A DNA stretch of 64,000 nt from Ardenticatenaceae bacterium (GTDB taxonomy: Bacteria > Chloroflexota > Anaerolineae > Promineifilales > Promineifilaceae). A program made the translations under genes and the position numbers. Of the stretch, positions 45,489 to 54,164 are shown piece by piece. Positions within the stretch are counted from its first letter, which is position 1. Every line of letters begins with the position of its first letter. The notes under the pieces were generated by a model. It was not told the DNA's origin. It saw nothing but the letters and a program-made list of their open reading frames with translations, and searched no databases. The DNA lies in assembly GCA_020634245.1 (NCBI GenBank), contig JACKCC010000008.1, positions 434,001-498,000 of the forward strand. Reading direction: 5' to 3'.

Positions 45489-46276
45489 GAGGATCGATTA
45501 GCAAACAAATCTTAAGAAAATTCTCCGCCTCTAAAATAGTTGCTAGAATTTGGTCTTCTGGGACATGGCCTTTTTCAACCATTTGCATGAGCGTCATACT
45601 AGCCCCAAAGAAATTCCAAGGAAATTCATGAGTCACCGGCATGCCCATTCTAAACTCTTTTAGAGCCTTTTGATAGCGACCTGCCCTAAAATGGGCATGC
45701 CCTCGTTTCGCAAATTTTGCCGCTTCCATCATCCGGTCTATTTTACTGGAAGTTGTGACTGGCTTTGTTGGTGTAATTAAACGAAATGACCCTGCAATCC
45801 CGTCCCAAACTTGTTCCCTTTCTTCGAACACTTGCTGATCCGAACAACCTACGGTCATAGCATATTCAGTTTCACCAAAGACGATGAGGTATTTTTTCAT
45901 CCAGTCTCTTTTCGTCATCCGGTAGCGTGCTGTAACATGATCTACGTGTCCAACTGTTATTCTGCCAAACTCTAAATCAGTATATTGTTTTTCTTGAGCA
46001 TAACGTTTGAATTCACGTTCCGTTTGTTCTAACGGTTCCGGGATTATCCAGCCAAATACAATATTAAAGGACTCTTTAGTGTCACTATAAATAAACCCGA
46101 TCGAAGCCCCATGTTGGCCCTTAACCGGCTCTCCCCTAGGAAATGACCATTTTGGGGGGATGTCGATCTCAAAACCATATTGCTTACTTCGATAGGTCCT
46201 CATCGCACTCTCTCGCCCATCAACTAACTTAGCATTTAAGCCATCTCAACAAATTGGTTCCGTTCATAAATTTCTT

Positions 46277-47956
46277 TTAGCTCTTGCTCACCAACTCCGG
46301 CCACAACTCAATCGCGCTCATCACGGCCGTTCCCGCCGTCATTCCCAGGCCGCAAAGCGAAATGCGCGTCATCATCTGCCCCACGTCCAGCAGGATTTGC
46401 TTGTCGCCGGGCCGTACCTCGCCGGTGTGGGCGATGCGGCGCAGAATGTCGGCCTGCTGGTTGGTACCCATCCGGCAGGGGAAACATTGGCCACAACTTT
46501 CGTGGGCAAAGAAATGGGCGATATCGTAAAGCACGTGGCGCATATCGGCCGTGTCGGCCAATACCATCACCACGCCAGAACCCAACGGCACGCCCCAGGC
46601 GCGGGAATCTTCATTGGTCAGGGGCATGTCCAGCTTGTCCGGGCCGATAAATTTACCGGCCGCGCCACCCATCAACACCGCCTGAACCGAACGGCCGTTG
46701 ACCACGCCGCCGGCCATCGCAATCAGTTCGCGCACCGTCACCCCAAAAGGCAGTTCATAAACACCCGGTTTGGCCACATCACCGCTGACACAGAACAGCT
46801 TGGTTCCCGGCGATTTTTCCGTACCCAGCTTGCGCCATTCGGTCACGCCCATATCGAAAGCGGTCATTACGGCGGCCAGCGTTTCTACGTTGTTGATGGC
46901 CGTCGGCTGGTGGAAGAGACCGTGCGTCGTCGGGAAGGGCGGCTTGATGCGCGGGTAGCCCCGTTCGCCTTCGATGGCCGCAAACAGCGCCGTCTCCTCG
47001 CCGCAAATGTAAGCTCCCGCGCCACGCCGGATTTCGATGTCGAAATGGAAGCCCTCTTTGCCCAAAATGTTCCGGCCCAGATAACCGGCTTTGCGTGCTT
47101 CTTTAATAGCGTGGAGGAGACGGCCGTACCCCCGCGGATACTCGCCGCGAATGAAAATCCAGCCCTTTTCCGCCCCAATCGCATACCCGGCCAGCGTCGC
47201 CGACTCGATGACGGCAAAGGGATCATCTTCCAGCAATACCCGGTCTTTGAACGTGCCCGGTTCACTTTCGTCAGCGTTGACGACGATGTGCTTGACTGCG
47301 CCTGCCGCTTCCCGTGTGTAGCGCCACTTCATCCCCACCGGGAACATGGCCCCACCACGCCCGACGATACCGGATTCGGTAACGGCCGTGATCACTTCCT
47401 CCGGTGAAACAGCCATCGCCTTCCGCAAAGCCCGATAACCGCCATGCGCTTCATAATCGGCCAAACTGGCCGGGTCTACTTTATAAACCCGCTGCAAAAT
47501 ATGCCGTGGCTGGCCATAGGCCAAAGCCTCCGGCTCCGGGTGCTGCCCGGCCAGCAAGTTGGGCACGTCGTCTGGCGTCAAGCTACCGGCCGGGTGATCA
47601 TTGTGCAGCGCAGTCGGCGCGTGTTCGCACATGCCCAAGCAGGGCGCGCGCCGGTAAGCCACTGGACCAGCCTGGGACTCGATGGCCGCCATTACGTCTG
47701 CTACCCCATGATGCATACAAGCCGGCCCTTCACAAACCAGCGTTGGCGCATTTTCGTCTGGCGTCGTGTGGAATTCTTCGTAAAAGGTGGCCACCCCGTA
47801 CACGCGACTCTCCGGCACGCGGACATGCTTGGCCACTTGCAGCATAGCGTCTTCCGGCAGGTAACCATAGGCCGCTTGAACGTCGTGCAAAATGGGTAAA
47901 ACGGCCGTCTTTTCGTGGGGATGGGCCGCTAAAATTGCCTCAAGTTGTTGTTCCAT
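46277..47956 (-). CDS. NuoE-NuoF fusion, diaphorase subunit of formate dehydrogenase 1
   Basis: 559 residues. Residues 1 to about 155 are a thioredoxin-like [2Fe-2S] domain (CEGPACMHHG, CLGMCEHAPTA). Residues about 175-555 are NuoF-like: GRGGAMFPVGMKW and ADESEPGTFKDR for FMN/NADH, GAGAYICGEETAL, and a [4Fe-4S] site ESCGQCFPCRMG with the last Cys in SLCGLGMTAG. It accepts electrons from the FDH catalytic subunit and reduces NAD(P). It lies upstream of the IS-split gene and fdhA on the same strand. A paralogue is at 56173-57918. Confidence 0.9.
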   Translation of the reverse strand: MEQQLEAILAAHPHEKTAVLPILHDVQAAYGYLPEDAMLQVAKHVRVPESRVYGVATFYEEFHTTPDENAPTLVCEGPACMHHGVADVMAAIESQAGPVAYRRAPCLGMCEHAPTALHNDHPAGSLTPDDVPNLLAGQHPEPEALAYGQPRHILQRVYKVDPASLADYEAHGGYRALRKAMAVSPEEVITAVTESGIVGRGGAMFPVGMKWRYTREAAGAVKHIVVNADESEPGTFKDRVLLEDDPFAVIESATLAGYAIGAEKGWIFIRGEYPRGYGRLLHAIKEARKAGYLGRNILGKEGFHFDIEIRRGAGAYICGEETALFAAIEGERGYPRIKPPFPTTHGLFHQPTAINNVETLAAVMTAFDMGVTEWRKLGTEKSPGTKLFCVSGDVAKPGVYELPFGVTVRELIAMAGGVVNGRSVQAVLMGGAAGKFIGPDKLDMPLTNEDSRAWGVPLGSGVVMVLADTADMRHVLYDIAHFFAHESCGQCFPCRMGTNQQADILRRIAHTGEVRPGDKQILLDVGQMMTRISLCGLGMTAGTAVMSAIELWPELVSKS

Positions 47957-48091
47957 CTGTTCTCCTCGGCTCCAATGGGAAAATACATCCCGTAACCTAC
48001 CCTGCTCCCTATTCTATGCCAGAACAAAATCAGGTGGAGTAACAGATGTCATCTTTTCTGTAGGTCGATTGTCAGGAATTGGGGAAAGGGT

Positions 48092-48121
48092 AACGGCCGT
48101 TTCCCCTCCGAAACGGCCGTT
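48092..48121. repeat. Paired ACGGCCGT hairpin, copy 2
   Basis: AACGGCCGTTTC-CCCTCC-GAAACGGCCGTT, a perfect 12-bp stem between the 116-residue gene and the NuoEF gene. The rest of the gap 47957-48155 shows no gene. Confidence 0.68.
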
Positions 48122-48155
48122 CTCAAACAAACCAACCATCAAACTAACTGCCTAA

Positions 48156-48506
48156 TTATGAATCAAACGCATTCATATGCTGCTGGTAAGCGGCTCTCAA
48201 ATTCGCCTCGATAGCATCGTGACGAGGCCCCTGCTGTCCCGGCGTCCGTTTGGCGGTGCGAAACACTTCTTTCATGCAGCGCTGACAAAGGAAATAGCCA
48301 ATCAAGACGCCCACCTCACGATAGATGAAGGCATTCAACGACACGGCATCTTTGCCCTTGTGCTTGACTACGCCCACCTGCCGGCGGCACCCGGGGCAAA
48401 TACCGCTGTCGTTGAACCAGTAAGATTTAACTGCATCACCAAAATGTGCGTGCATTTGTAAAAACATTTGTGCCAAAGCGTCATCAATGGGGTCGTTAGA
48501 GTCCAT
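48156..48506 (-). CDS. Small zinc-ribbon-like hypothetical protein
   Basis: 116 residues with RBS AGGGAG. CPGCRRQVGVV and CQRCMKEVF, 38 residues apart, form a four-cysteine metal site. The first 35 residues are helical. Function unknown; it sits between the formamidase and the NuoEF gene and may be part of the same transcript. Confidence 0.65.
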   Translation of the reverse strand: MDSNDPIDDALAQMFLQMHAHFGDAVKSYWFNDSGICPGCRRQVGVVKHKGKDAVSLNAFIYREVGVLIGYFLCQRCMKEVFRTAKRTPGQQGPRHDAIEANLRAAYQQHMNAFDS

Positions 48507-48526
48507 ATAAGCTCCCTACTTTGGTA

Positions 48527-48554
48527 ACGGCCGTTTCCCCGACGAAACGGCCGT
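48527..48554. repeat. Paired ACGGCCGT hairpin, copy 3
   Basis: ACGGCCGTTTC-CCCGAC-GAAACGGCCGT, 11-bp stem between the formamidase and the zinc-ribbon gene. Confidence 0.68.
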
Positions 48555-48568
48555 CCACTCAACAGAAT

Positions 48569-49927
48569 TTAGTCAACACCATATTGATCGCGGACAAAGG
48601 GCAGCAAACCCCGTTTGGCCAGCCGATCCAACGGGGCGCGGAACGTCACCTGCACCACGCCGGGATGACGGCCGATTTCAATGCCGCCGGTGATGGTCGC
48701 CCGGTTTTTGACTTCGGGCACGGTCATTTCAAGCAGTTTGGCGGCCCGCGCCAGGCCGTTGTCGGTGGCTGTGTTCAGGTCGGGGCCGGTGCCAATCACC
48801 GAGATGGGGGCGGATTCCTCCACCTCTGTGTTCCAGGCAGCGGCAACGGCTTCGGCTTTTTCCCGTTCGGCAGCGGTTAACGGCCGTGCCAGGAAGGGCA
48901 AATCCTCCAACACCGGCAGCAAAATCGGGCCGTCGATATTCAAACCCTTGAGCAAATGGACTTGCAGCGTCACCGTGCCCGACACGTCGCAGGTGTGGCC
49001 GGCGATTTCGCCGTCGCCTTGCAGGGCGTGCATGTCGCCCATGTAAATACCGCCACCGGGCGTTTTGACCGGGCAGATGAGGATGGCCCCGGCGCGGACA
49101 GCGTCAATGTCCAGGTGGCCGTCGGTGCGGTGCTGGGTCAATTGTTCGGCGGTGAGCGCGTATTCGTGCGGTGCGCCAATCAGGAAGGAGCCAAAATCGC
49201 CGGCATTGTGCGAATCGGGAATCGGATGAGAAGGTGTCGTGCCCAATTGGCCCATGAACGGCCGTAACCGGGCCACCAATCCCACCAGATGATGCGGCGC
49301 AAAAATCAAAATCGGGTTTTGAATCGATTTCTCCGGCAGGGCGGCGAACTTTTTGGCTTGATGGGCAATTTCCTCAGCAGCATCTTGCGGCAGGGTCACG
49401 CCAACCACCCGATTGCCATCGAAAGCGATGGTGTAACCGTTAGCAAAGTTAAAAGGTGCCGCATCCGCGCCGCAGTTGGCGCAGCGCACGGCCGTTTCGC
49501 CAATGCCTTTGACGACCGTTTTGGGATAAAGCGTGCCACATTCGGGGCATTTACCGGCGACGTAGGGGTCTCCCAGGAAACGGCCGTTCATCATCACATC
49601 ATTACCCGACGCCGTCGCCAGGGAGGTAACCGTGATGTCCTTAATGCGGATGGCAATGGCGTCGCCGATTTCGGCTCCGGCCACCGCCACCGGCTTCGTT
49701 ACCTCGTGACCGCCGCGGATTTCCGGTGTGATCATCGGCCCCCAGCAGCCGGGCGCGGTGTTGGCTACGATGTGACCGCCGTCCCGCACCGGCCCCAGCA
49801 TCGGCTTGTTGGGATCCAGAATGCCATCAATAAACTCATCGACGAAAACAGTCTCGTGGCCCAGGCCATTGCTGCCGGCCCGTTTTTCGACTGCATCCAC
49901 GTGTTCAGCTTGTAAATCCAACGTCAT
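48569..49927 (-). CDS. Acetamidase/formamidase family enzyme
   Basis: 452 residues; RBS AGGAGG. Family motifs: FVDEFIDGILDPNKPMLGPV, HIVANTAPGCWGPMITPE, metal site region GDMHALQGDGEIAGHT and VQVHLLKGLNI. A CPECGTLYP...CANCGADAAP pair forms a zinc ribbon inserted in the middle (about residues 143-170), found in some members. It hydrolyses formamide (or acetamide) to formate and ammonia in the cytoplasm. Its place beside two formate dehydrogenases suggests it supplies them with formate. Confidence 0.87.
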   Translation of the reverse strand: MTLDLQAEHVDAVEKRAGSNGLGHETVFVDEFIDGILDPNKPMLGPVRDGGHIVANTAPGCWGPMITPEIRGGHEVTKPVAVAGAEIGDAIAIRIKDITVTSLATASGNDVMMNGRFLGDPYVAGKCPECGTLYPKTVVKGIGETAVRCANCGADAAPFNFANGYTIAFDGNRVVGVTLPQDAAEEIAHQAKKFAALPEKSIQNPILIFAPHHLVGLVARLRPFMGQLGTTPSHPIPDSHNAGDFGSFLIGAPHEYALTAEQLTQHRTDGHLDIDAVRAGAILICPVKTPGGGIYMGDMHALQGDGEIAGHTCDVSGTVTLQVHLLKGLNIDGPILLPVLEDLPFLARPLTAAEREKAEAVAAAWNTEVEESAPISVIGTGPDLNTATDNGLARAAKLLEMTVPEVKNRATITGGIEIGRHPGVVQVTFRAPLDRLAKRGLLPFVRDQYGVD

Positions 49928-49951
49928 CTTTTACCTCCTCTTGGTAATTCT

Positions 49952-50016
49952 AACCGCGGAGACACAGAGAACGCCGAGATTTTTCTCCATGTTCTCCGCG
50001 TCTCTCTGCGGTTTTT
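49952..50016. repeat. Intercistronic hairpin (CCGCGGAGACACAGAG type)
   Basis: ACCGCGGAGACACAGAGAAC on the left pairs with GTTCTCCGCGTCTCTCTGCG and GT on the right, imperfectly, followed by TTTTT. It is related to the hairpin at 50830-50890. Confidence 0.65.
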
Positions 50017-50023
50017 CAAAATT

Positions 50024-50269
50024 TTAGCCTCCGGCAACCGGGAGCAGCAGGGCAACTTCCTGTCCGGCAGCCAGCTTCGCAGTGGGCGAAACATGCTGCC
50101 CGGCAATGATGGGCACAGCAATGTCAATCCAGGCCTCGGCTGCCGGATACTGCTGCCGCAAATACGCCGCCAGATCGGCAACGATGGCGTTTTCGGCCAG
50201 CGTCACCTGCAAGCGGGCCGTGCCGACTTGCTGGGCCAGATCGCCGCTCAAACGTACACTGACATTCAT
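50024..50269 (-). CDS. MoaD/ThiS-like sulfur carrier protein
   Basis: 81 residues from the ATG at 50269 (AGGAG, 6-base gap). A ubiquitin-like fold is suggested by VSVRLSGDLAQQV ... LLLPVAGG, with the terminal GG needed for thiocarboxylation. MoaD proteins donate sulfur for molybdopterin, the cofactor of the FDH next door. A WDxDIAV-like central part is short. It may also serve another sulfur-transfer route. Confidence 0.78.
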   Translation of the reverse strand: MNVSVRLSGDLAQQVGTARLQVTLAENAIVADLAAYLRQQYPAAEAWIDIAVPIIAGQHVSPTAKLAAGQEVALLLPVAGG

Positions 50270-50290
50270 AGACAACTCCTTTGAAAACAG

Positions 50291-50341
50291 TCCACAGATT
50301 ACACAGATTTCGCAGATAAAACAATCTGTGTAATCTGCGGA
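50291..50341. repeat. Intercistronic hairpin (TCCACAGATTACACAGATT type)
   Basis: 19-bp arms with one mismatch (50291-50309; 50323-50341) and 13-base loop. It lies between the MoaD-like and OsmC genes. Confidence 0.7.
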
Positions 50342-50360
50342 TTTTCATTCATGCCTATGA

Positions 50361-50795
50361 TTAACCCAGTAGGGTGGCTTGCAACGTAATTTCGGGAACG
50401 GCCGCTAACGCCCGCGAGATAGGGCAGCCAGCTTTTGCTTTCTGGGCAAAATCCAGGAATGCTTCCTCTTCCAGACCGGGAACGGCCGCTTCCATCACCA
50501 ACTCAATCTTCGTGATCAGCGGCCCGCTGTCATCACGGCCTAGATGGACGGTTGCCGTCGTCTCGATTTGGGTCGGGTTAAACCCGTTATTGCTCAGCAG
50601 CGCCGAGAGGAACATCGAATAGCAGCCAGCGTGGGCCGCACCGATCATCTCTTCCGGGTTGGTTCCTTTCTCATCTTCCTCAAATCGGGAGGCAAAGGTA
50701 AACGGCCCTGCAAAATGGCCGCTGCCCGATTTCATCAAGCCATTGCCTTCTTTGAGTGTGCCTTTCCAGGTTGCGGTTGATTGTCGTACTGTCAT
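50361..50795 (-). CDS. OsmC/Ohr family peroxidase
   Basis: 144 residues from the ATG at 50795 (AAGGAG). ATWKGTLKEGNG ... FEEDEKGTNPEEMIGAAHAG CYSMFLSALLS ... CPISRALAAVPEITLQ contains the two redox cysteines of OsmC proteins (CYSM and CPIS), which reduce organic hydroperoxides. It protects against oxidants and is cotranscribed with oxygen-sensitive FDH genes by position. Confidence 0.9.
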   Translation of the reverse strand: MTVRQSTATWKGTLKEGNGLMKSGSGHFAGPFTFASRFEEDEKGTNPEEMIGAAHAGCYSMFLSALLSNNGFNPTQIETTATVHLGRDDSGPLITKIELVMEAAVPGLEEEAFLDFAQKAKAGCPISRALAAVPEITLQATLLG

Positions 50796-50829
50796 TTTTT
50801 TCTCCTTATTTTGTATTTCTGAAAGAATC

Positions 50830-50890
50830 AACCGCAGAGACGCAGAGGACGCGAAGTTTTTTCTCTGCGCTCTCCGCGTCTCTGCGGTTT
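50830..50890. repeat. Intercistronic hairpin (CCGCAGAGACGCAGAG type)
   Basis: AACCGCAGAGACGCAGAG pairs with CTCTCCGCGTCTCTGCGGTT and ends in TTTTTTT. It lies between the FDH2 stop and the OsmC start. Confidence 0.68.
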
Positions 50891-50899
50891 TTTTGATTG

Positions 50900-53062
50900 T
50901 TAATGAATTTCCACCGGGTCTTTAATTGCGCCCTGGTCAAAGAGCGGTGTCGCTTCCCAGCCTTTGGGCGGGGCGATTTTTTGGACCTGAACGGCCGTAT
51001 TCTTGTAATCCGGTATCTTGGCCCGCCGGTCCAACTGGACCGTCGTCAACAAATTAGCCGCTGCCTCGGCAAAGTGGAAGGGGATGAACACCGTGCCCTG
51101 CGGCGAGCGCCCGGTCACCAACACGCGCAGCTTAATCGCCCCTCGCCGCGACGACACTTCCACCCAGTCTCCAGTCTCCAATCCCAACTTTTCGGCATCA
51201 TCGGGATGCATTTCGCACGTCGCTTCCGGGTAGATGTTGTCGAGGGATGAACGGCCGGTCATGGTACGGCCGTGCCAATGATACAACACCCGCCCCGTAC
51301 TCATATTAAACGGATACTCCGCGTCCGGCTGCTCCGATTCCGTGCCATATTCCACCTCCCAGAACTTGCCCCGGCCGCGAGGAAAACTGCTCTCAAACAG
51401 GTACGGCGTACCCGGATGGTCAAAACTGGGACAGGGCCAATGAACGCCGCCTTCCCGGTCAATCCGGTCGTAGTCGATGCCGCCAAAATCAGGCGTAAGC
51501 TGGCGCATCTCCTCCCAAATCTCGCGCGGATGACTGTAATCAAAACCGGCCGTCATCGTCACGCCCAGCCGCTTTTCAATGCGCTTACCCAAATCGCAAA
51601 TAATGTCCCAATCAGCCCGCGAATCGCCCACCGGTTCCACCGCCTTGCGGCAGCGCTGCACGCGCCGGTCGGTGTTGGTGAACGTGCCGTCTTTCTCGGC
51701 AAAGCTGACCGCCGGCAAAATGACATCGGCCATTTCACCCGTTTCGTTGATGAAAATGTCCTGGCAAACCAGAAAATCCAGCGCTTCCAGCGCATGGCGG
51801 GCGTGATTCTGATTCGGTTCGCTCATCATCGGATTTTCGCCCAAGACAAACATGGCTCTTACCGAACCGGTTGCCGCGCCATCGACCATTTCCGTGGCTG
51901 TCAAACCTGGTGTGGGACTAAGTTTCACGCCCCAAAACTGCTCGAATTTCTGCTGGATGTCGGGATTGGCCACGCTTTGGTAAGCGGTGTAGACGTTGGG
52001 CAGCCCGCCGCTGTCGGAGCAGCCCTGGACGTTGTTCTGACCGCGCAAGGGGTTCAATCCTGTCCCCGGCTTGCCCACGTGACCGCACAACATCGCCAGA
52101 TTGACCAGCGAAATGGTGTTGTCCGTGCCGTGCGTGCTCTGGCTGATGCCCATGCCCCAGTAAATCGCACCCCGTTCGGCGCTGGCGTACAGCCGCGCCG
52201 CCTCACGGATTTGCTGCGCCGGCACACCGCTGACCTGCTCGGCCCATTCCGGCGTGTATTTCTCCAACGATTCCAGATAGTCGCTGAACCCTTCTGTCCG
52301 CTGGGCAATGAAATCGGGATTGTGTAATTTCTCTTTAACGATGACGTGAGCCATGGCCTGGAAGACGGCCACGTCTGTGCCCGGTTTTTGCCGCAGCCAT
52401 TGGGTGGCAAAGTTGGTCATCCCAATCTGGCGCGGATCGACAACGATGAGTTTGGCCTCATTCTGGCGCACCGCCCGCTTGAGGAAGTTGGAGATGACCG
52501 GGTGGGTCTCGGTGGTGTTGGAGCCGGTAACGATGAAGACATCCAGGTTTTCCATCTCAGCGATGGAGTTGGACATGGCGCTGGAGCCAATGGACAACGT
52601 CAAACCCGTTACCGAACCGGCGTGGCACAGCCGGGCGCAGTGGTCGACGTTGTTGGTTCCCAGCAGCGCCCGCACCATCTTTTGGAAGAGGTAGGTATCT
52701 TCGTTGGTCGCTTTGGCGCTGGCGTAGGTGGCGATGGCGTCGCCGCCATGATTGTTGACGACACGCACCAGTTCATCGGCCACCAAATCGAGGGCCTCAT
52801 CCCAACTCGCTTCGCGCCAGACCGGTTTGGCGCTGCGCCCTTCTTCCCGATTGGCGCGGATGAGCGGCGTTTTGACCCGGCCGGGATGATTGACATAATC
52901 CGTTCCAAACCGGCCTTTGACGCACAACATCCCATGGTTGGGCGCGGCGTCAAACGGCGCTTCGACGGCGTAAATGGTGCCGTCTTTGAGGTTCAAATTC
53001 ATCTGGCAGCCCACCCCGCAGTAAGGACAGGTTGTTCGGACAACTTTGTCTGGGGTTATCAT
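50900..53062 (-). CDS. fdhA: Formate dehydrogenase catalytic subunit, cysteine type
   Basis: 720 residues. It begins directly with the molybdopterin [4Fe-4S] domain (TCPYCGVGCQMNLN) and lacks the NuoG-like extension of the paralogue. The active site is NNVDHCARLCHAGSVTGLTL with Cys146 at the position that is Sec345 in the other enzyme. His, Arg and pterin-binding motifs are conserved (GSNTTETHPVI; NPLRGQNNVQG; STGRVLYHWH). The separate [2Fe-2S] subunit at 54638 and NuoEF at 56173 would complete it. Reaction: formate + NAD(P)+ to CO2 + NAD(P)H, probably reversible. Confidence 0.93.
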   Translation of the reverse strand: MITPDKVVRTTCPYCGVGCQMNLNLKDGTIYAVEAPFDAAPNHGMLCVKGRFGTDYVNHPGRVKTPLIRANREEGRSAKPVWREASWDEALDLVADELVRVVNNHGGDAIATYASAKATNEDTYLFQKMVRALLGTNNVDHCARLCHAGSVTGLTLSIGSSAMSNSIAEMENLDVFIVTGSNTTETHPVISNFLKRAVRQNEAKLIVVDPRQIGMTNFATQWLRQKPGTDVAVFQAMAHVIVKEKLHNPDFIAQRTEGFSDYLESLEKYTPEWAEQVSGVPAQQIREAARLYASAERGAIYWGMGISQSTHGTDNTISLVNLAMLCGHVGKPGTGLNPLRGQNNVQGCSDSGGLPNVYTAYQSVANPDIQQKFEQFWGVKLSPTPGLTATEMVDGAATGSVRAMFVLGENPMMSEPNQNHARHALEALDFLVCQDIFINETGEMADVILPAVSFAEKDGTFTNTDRRVQRCRKAVEPVGDSRADWDIICDLGKRIEKRLGVTMTAGFDYSHPREIWEEMRQLTPDFGGIDYDRIDREGGVHWPCPSFDHPGTPYLFESSFPRGRGKFWEVEYGTESEQPDAEYPFNMSTGRVLYHWHGRTMTGRSSLDNIYPEATCEMHPDDAEKLGLETGDWVEVSSRRGAIKLRVLVTGRSPQGTVFIPFHFAEAAANLLTTVQLDRRAKIPDYKNTAVQVQKIAPPKGWEATPLFDQGAIKDPVEIH

Positions 53063-53089
53063 CGTTTTTCTCCAAAAGGAAGATTTTTC

Positions 53090-53911
53090 CTAAAAATCAT
53101 CAAAAAGACTCATTTGGTATGAACCATCAACATCCAAATCAATTTCGCGAGGTACTAATTTGCCTTCATCTATCCCACCCAAATTGTTTATTGTTTCCGT
53201 AATTGTCGGAATACAATAAGCCTCAACCTTCTCATTAATCTGATGAGTGGTAAAACGAAGCACTTTCCAGCCAACGGCCTCTAATGCGTTGTCTCGAAGA
53301 TTATCTTGTGCCGCTTTTTCTGGATTCGCATGCCACGTATCTCCATCTGTTTCGACATCAATATTTCCTTTATCACAATAAATTGCAAAATCCAAGGCAT
53401 AGTTTTGTCGTTTTACGGTTAAGAATTCCTGTCTTTCAGCAAAAATACGATGCCTTTTGAACTCAGCCCAAAAACGGTCTTCTAATGGACTTTCGTCATA
53501 TAAATCATTGATTTCTACCGCTTGAATGAATTTCTGCCAGGTCGTAGGGATAAATACAATCCTGCGCCACCTTCGACTAAAAATGGGTTCCGGTAACTTC
53601 TGCAATGGATTGAGAATAAGTTGGTAATATTGTTGATTCGTTTTCTTACCGATTGGTTCATCAGGAAAAATTTGCCAGCGATAAACTTTATTAATATCAA
53701 TCACTTGAGAAAAGTAACGGATTGAATGAGCCTCAGGCCCAAAAACTTTTGTTTGATAGAAAGCTAACCATTCTGGAGGCCAACGATTTTTGAGCCATTT
53801 TTTGGCGCTGCTAACAGGAATGCGATACCAGTTATGATTCTGTGCAATAGCAAAATCACGTTTATCATTAACAATGGCAACCAAAACTTCTCCACGTTTA
53901 GCCATGATCAT
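53090..53911 (-). CDS. DUF559-type endonuclease-like protein
   Basis: About 273 residues (ATG at 53911 or 53905). An N-terminal part (about 1-125) of unknown type is followed by a DUF559/Vsr-like domain: EFKRHRIFAERQEFLTVKRQ, YALDFAIYCDKGNIDVETDG, DTWHANPEKAAQDNLRDNAL EAVGWKVLRFTTHQI. The D...ExDG core and the GW.VLRF strand are those of PD-(D/E)XK nucleases. Such proteins are often mobile or defence-linked. Codon use is more AT-rich than the FDH genes. The operon context with formate genes is probably incidental. Confidence 0.72.
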   Translation of the reverse strand: MIMAKRGEVLVAIVNDKRDFAIAQNHNWYRIPVSSAKKWLKNRWPPEWLAFYQTKVFGPEAHSIRYFSQVIDINKVYRWQIFPDEPIGKKTNQQYYQLILNPLQKLPEPIFSRRWRRIVFIPTTWQKFIQAVEINDLYDESPLEDRFWAEFKRHRIFAERQEFLTVKRQNYALDFAIYCDKGNIDVETDGDTWHANPEKAAQDNLRDNALEAVGWKVLRFTTHQINEKVEAYCIPTITETINNLGGIDEGKLVPREIDLDVDGSYQMSLFDDF

Positions 53912-53937
53912 CAATTTAGCGGCTTGTAAATCTGTCC

Positions 53938-54123
53938 CTATGTTTCCAATCCACTATTTTCGCCATATCGTTCCTGATAAATCGCTTGCCGTTCCTCTGC
54001 CAAACCAGCCAGCAAATCGGCCAACGCCACCCCTTCCTCATCCATGATCGCTGAAAACCGTTTGGACAGTTCTGGTAAAAGCAATTCTTCGGGCGGCAAA
54101 TTTAATTCCTTGTTGTCGTCCAT
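53938..54123 (-). CDS. Small acidic helical protein, unknown
   Basis: 61 residues; GGGGAG 7 bases before the ATG. MDDNKELNLPPEELLLPELS KRFSAIMDEEGVALADLLAG... is helical and acidic, like small antitoxins. It precedes the DUF559 gene by 26 bases in the same direction, so a paired module is possible but not shown. Confidence 0.5.
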   Translation of the reverse strand: MDDNKELNLPPEELLLPELSKRFSAIMDEEGVALADLLAGLAEERQAIYQERYGENSGLET

Positions 54124-54164
54124 CGCATTCTCCCCAAATCATTTTTTGAAATATAGCATAATTT

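Larger units (their letters stand above)
44300..46203 (-). pseudogene. Gene disrupted by IS insertion (PsbP/DUF1795-like protein with TPR-like tail)
   Basis: Coding starts at 46203 (MRTYRSKQYGFEIDIPPKWS) and runs to LKICLLIDP at 45489, where the IS begins. The frame resumes at 44372 with QQQDYIDAMEVIQDYKNKYD and V, ending in TGA at 44300-44302. Removing 44373-45496 (IS plus one duplication) gives a continuous frame of about 261 residues. The N-terminus resembles DUF1795/PsbP-like proteins (F.I..P..W) and the C-terminal half is helical (FAKRGHAHFRAGRYQKALKEF), a TPR-like unit. As it stands the product is truncated. Confidence 0.85.

Noticed and set aside
53938..54123. Calling the 61-residue protein an antitoxin
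   Set aside because: Only its size, charge and position suggest it; no family match could be made.
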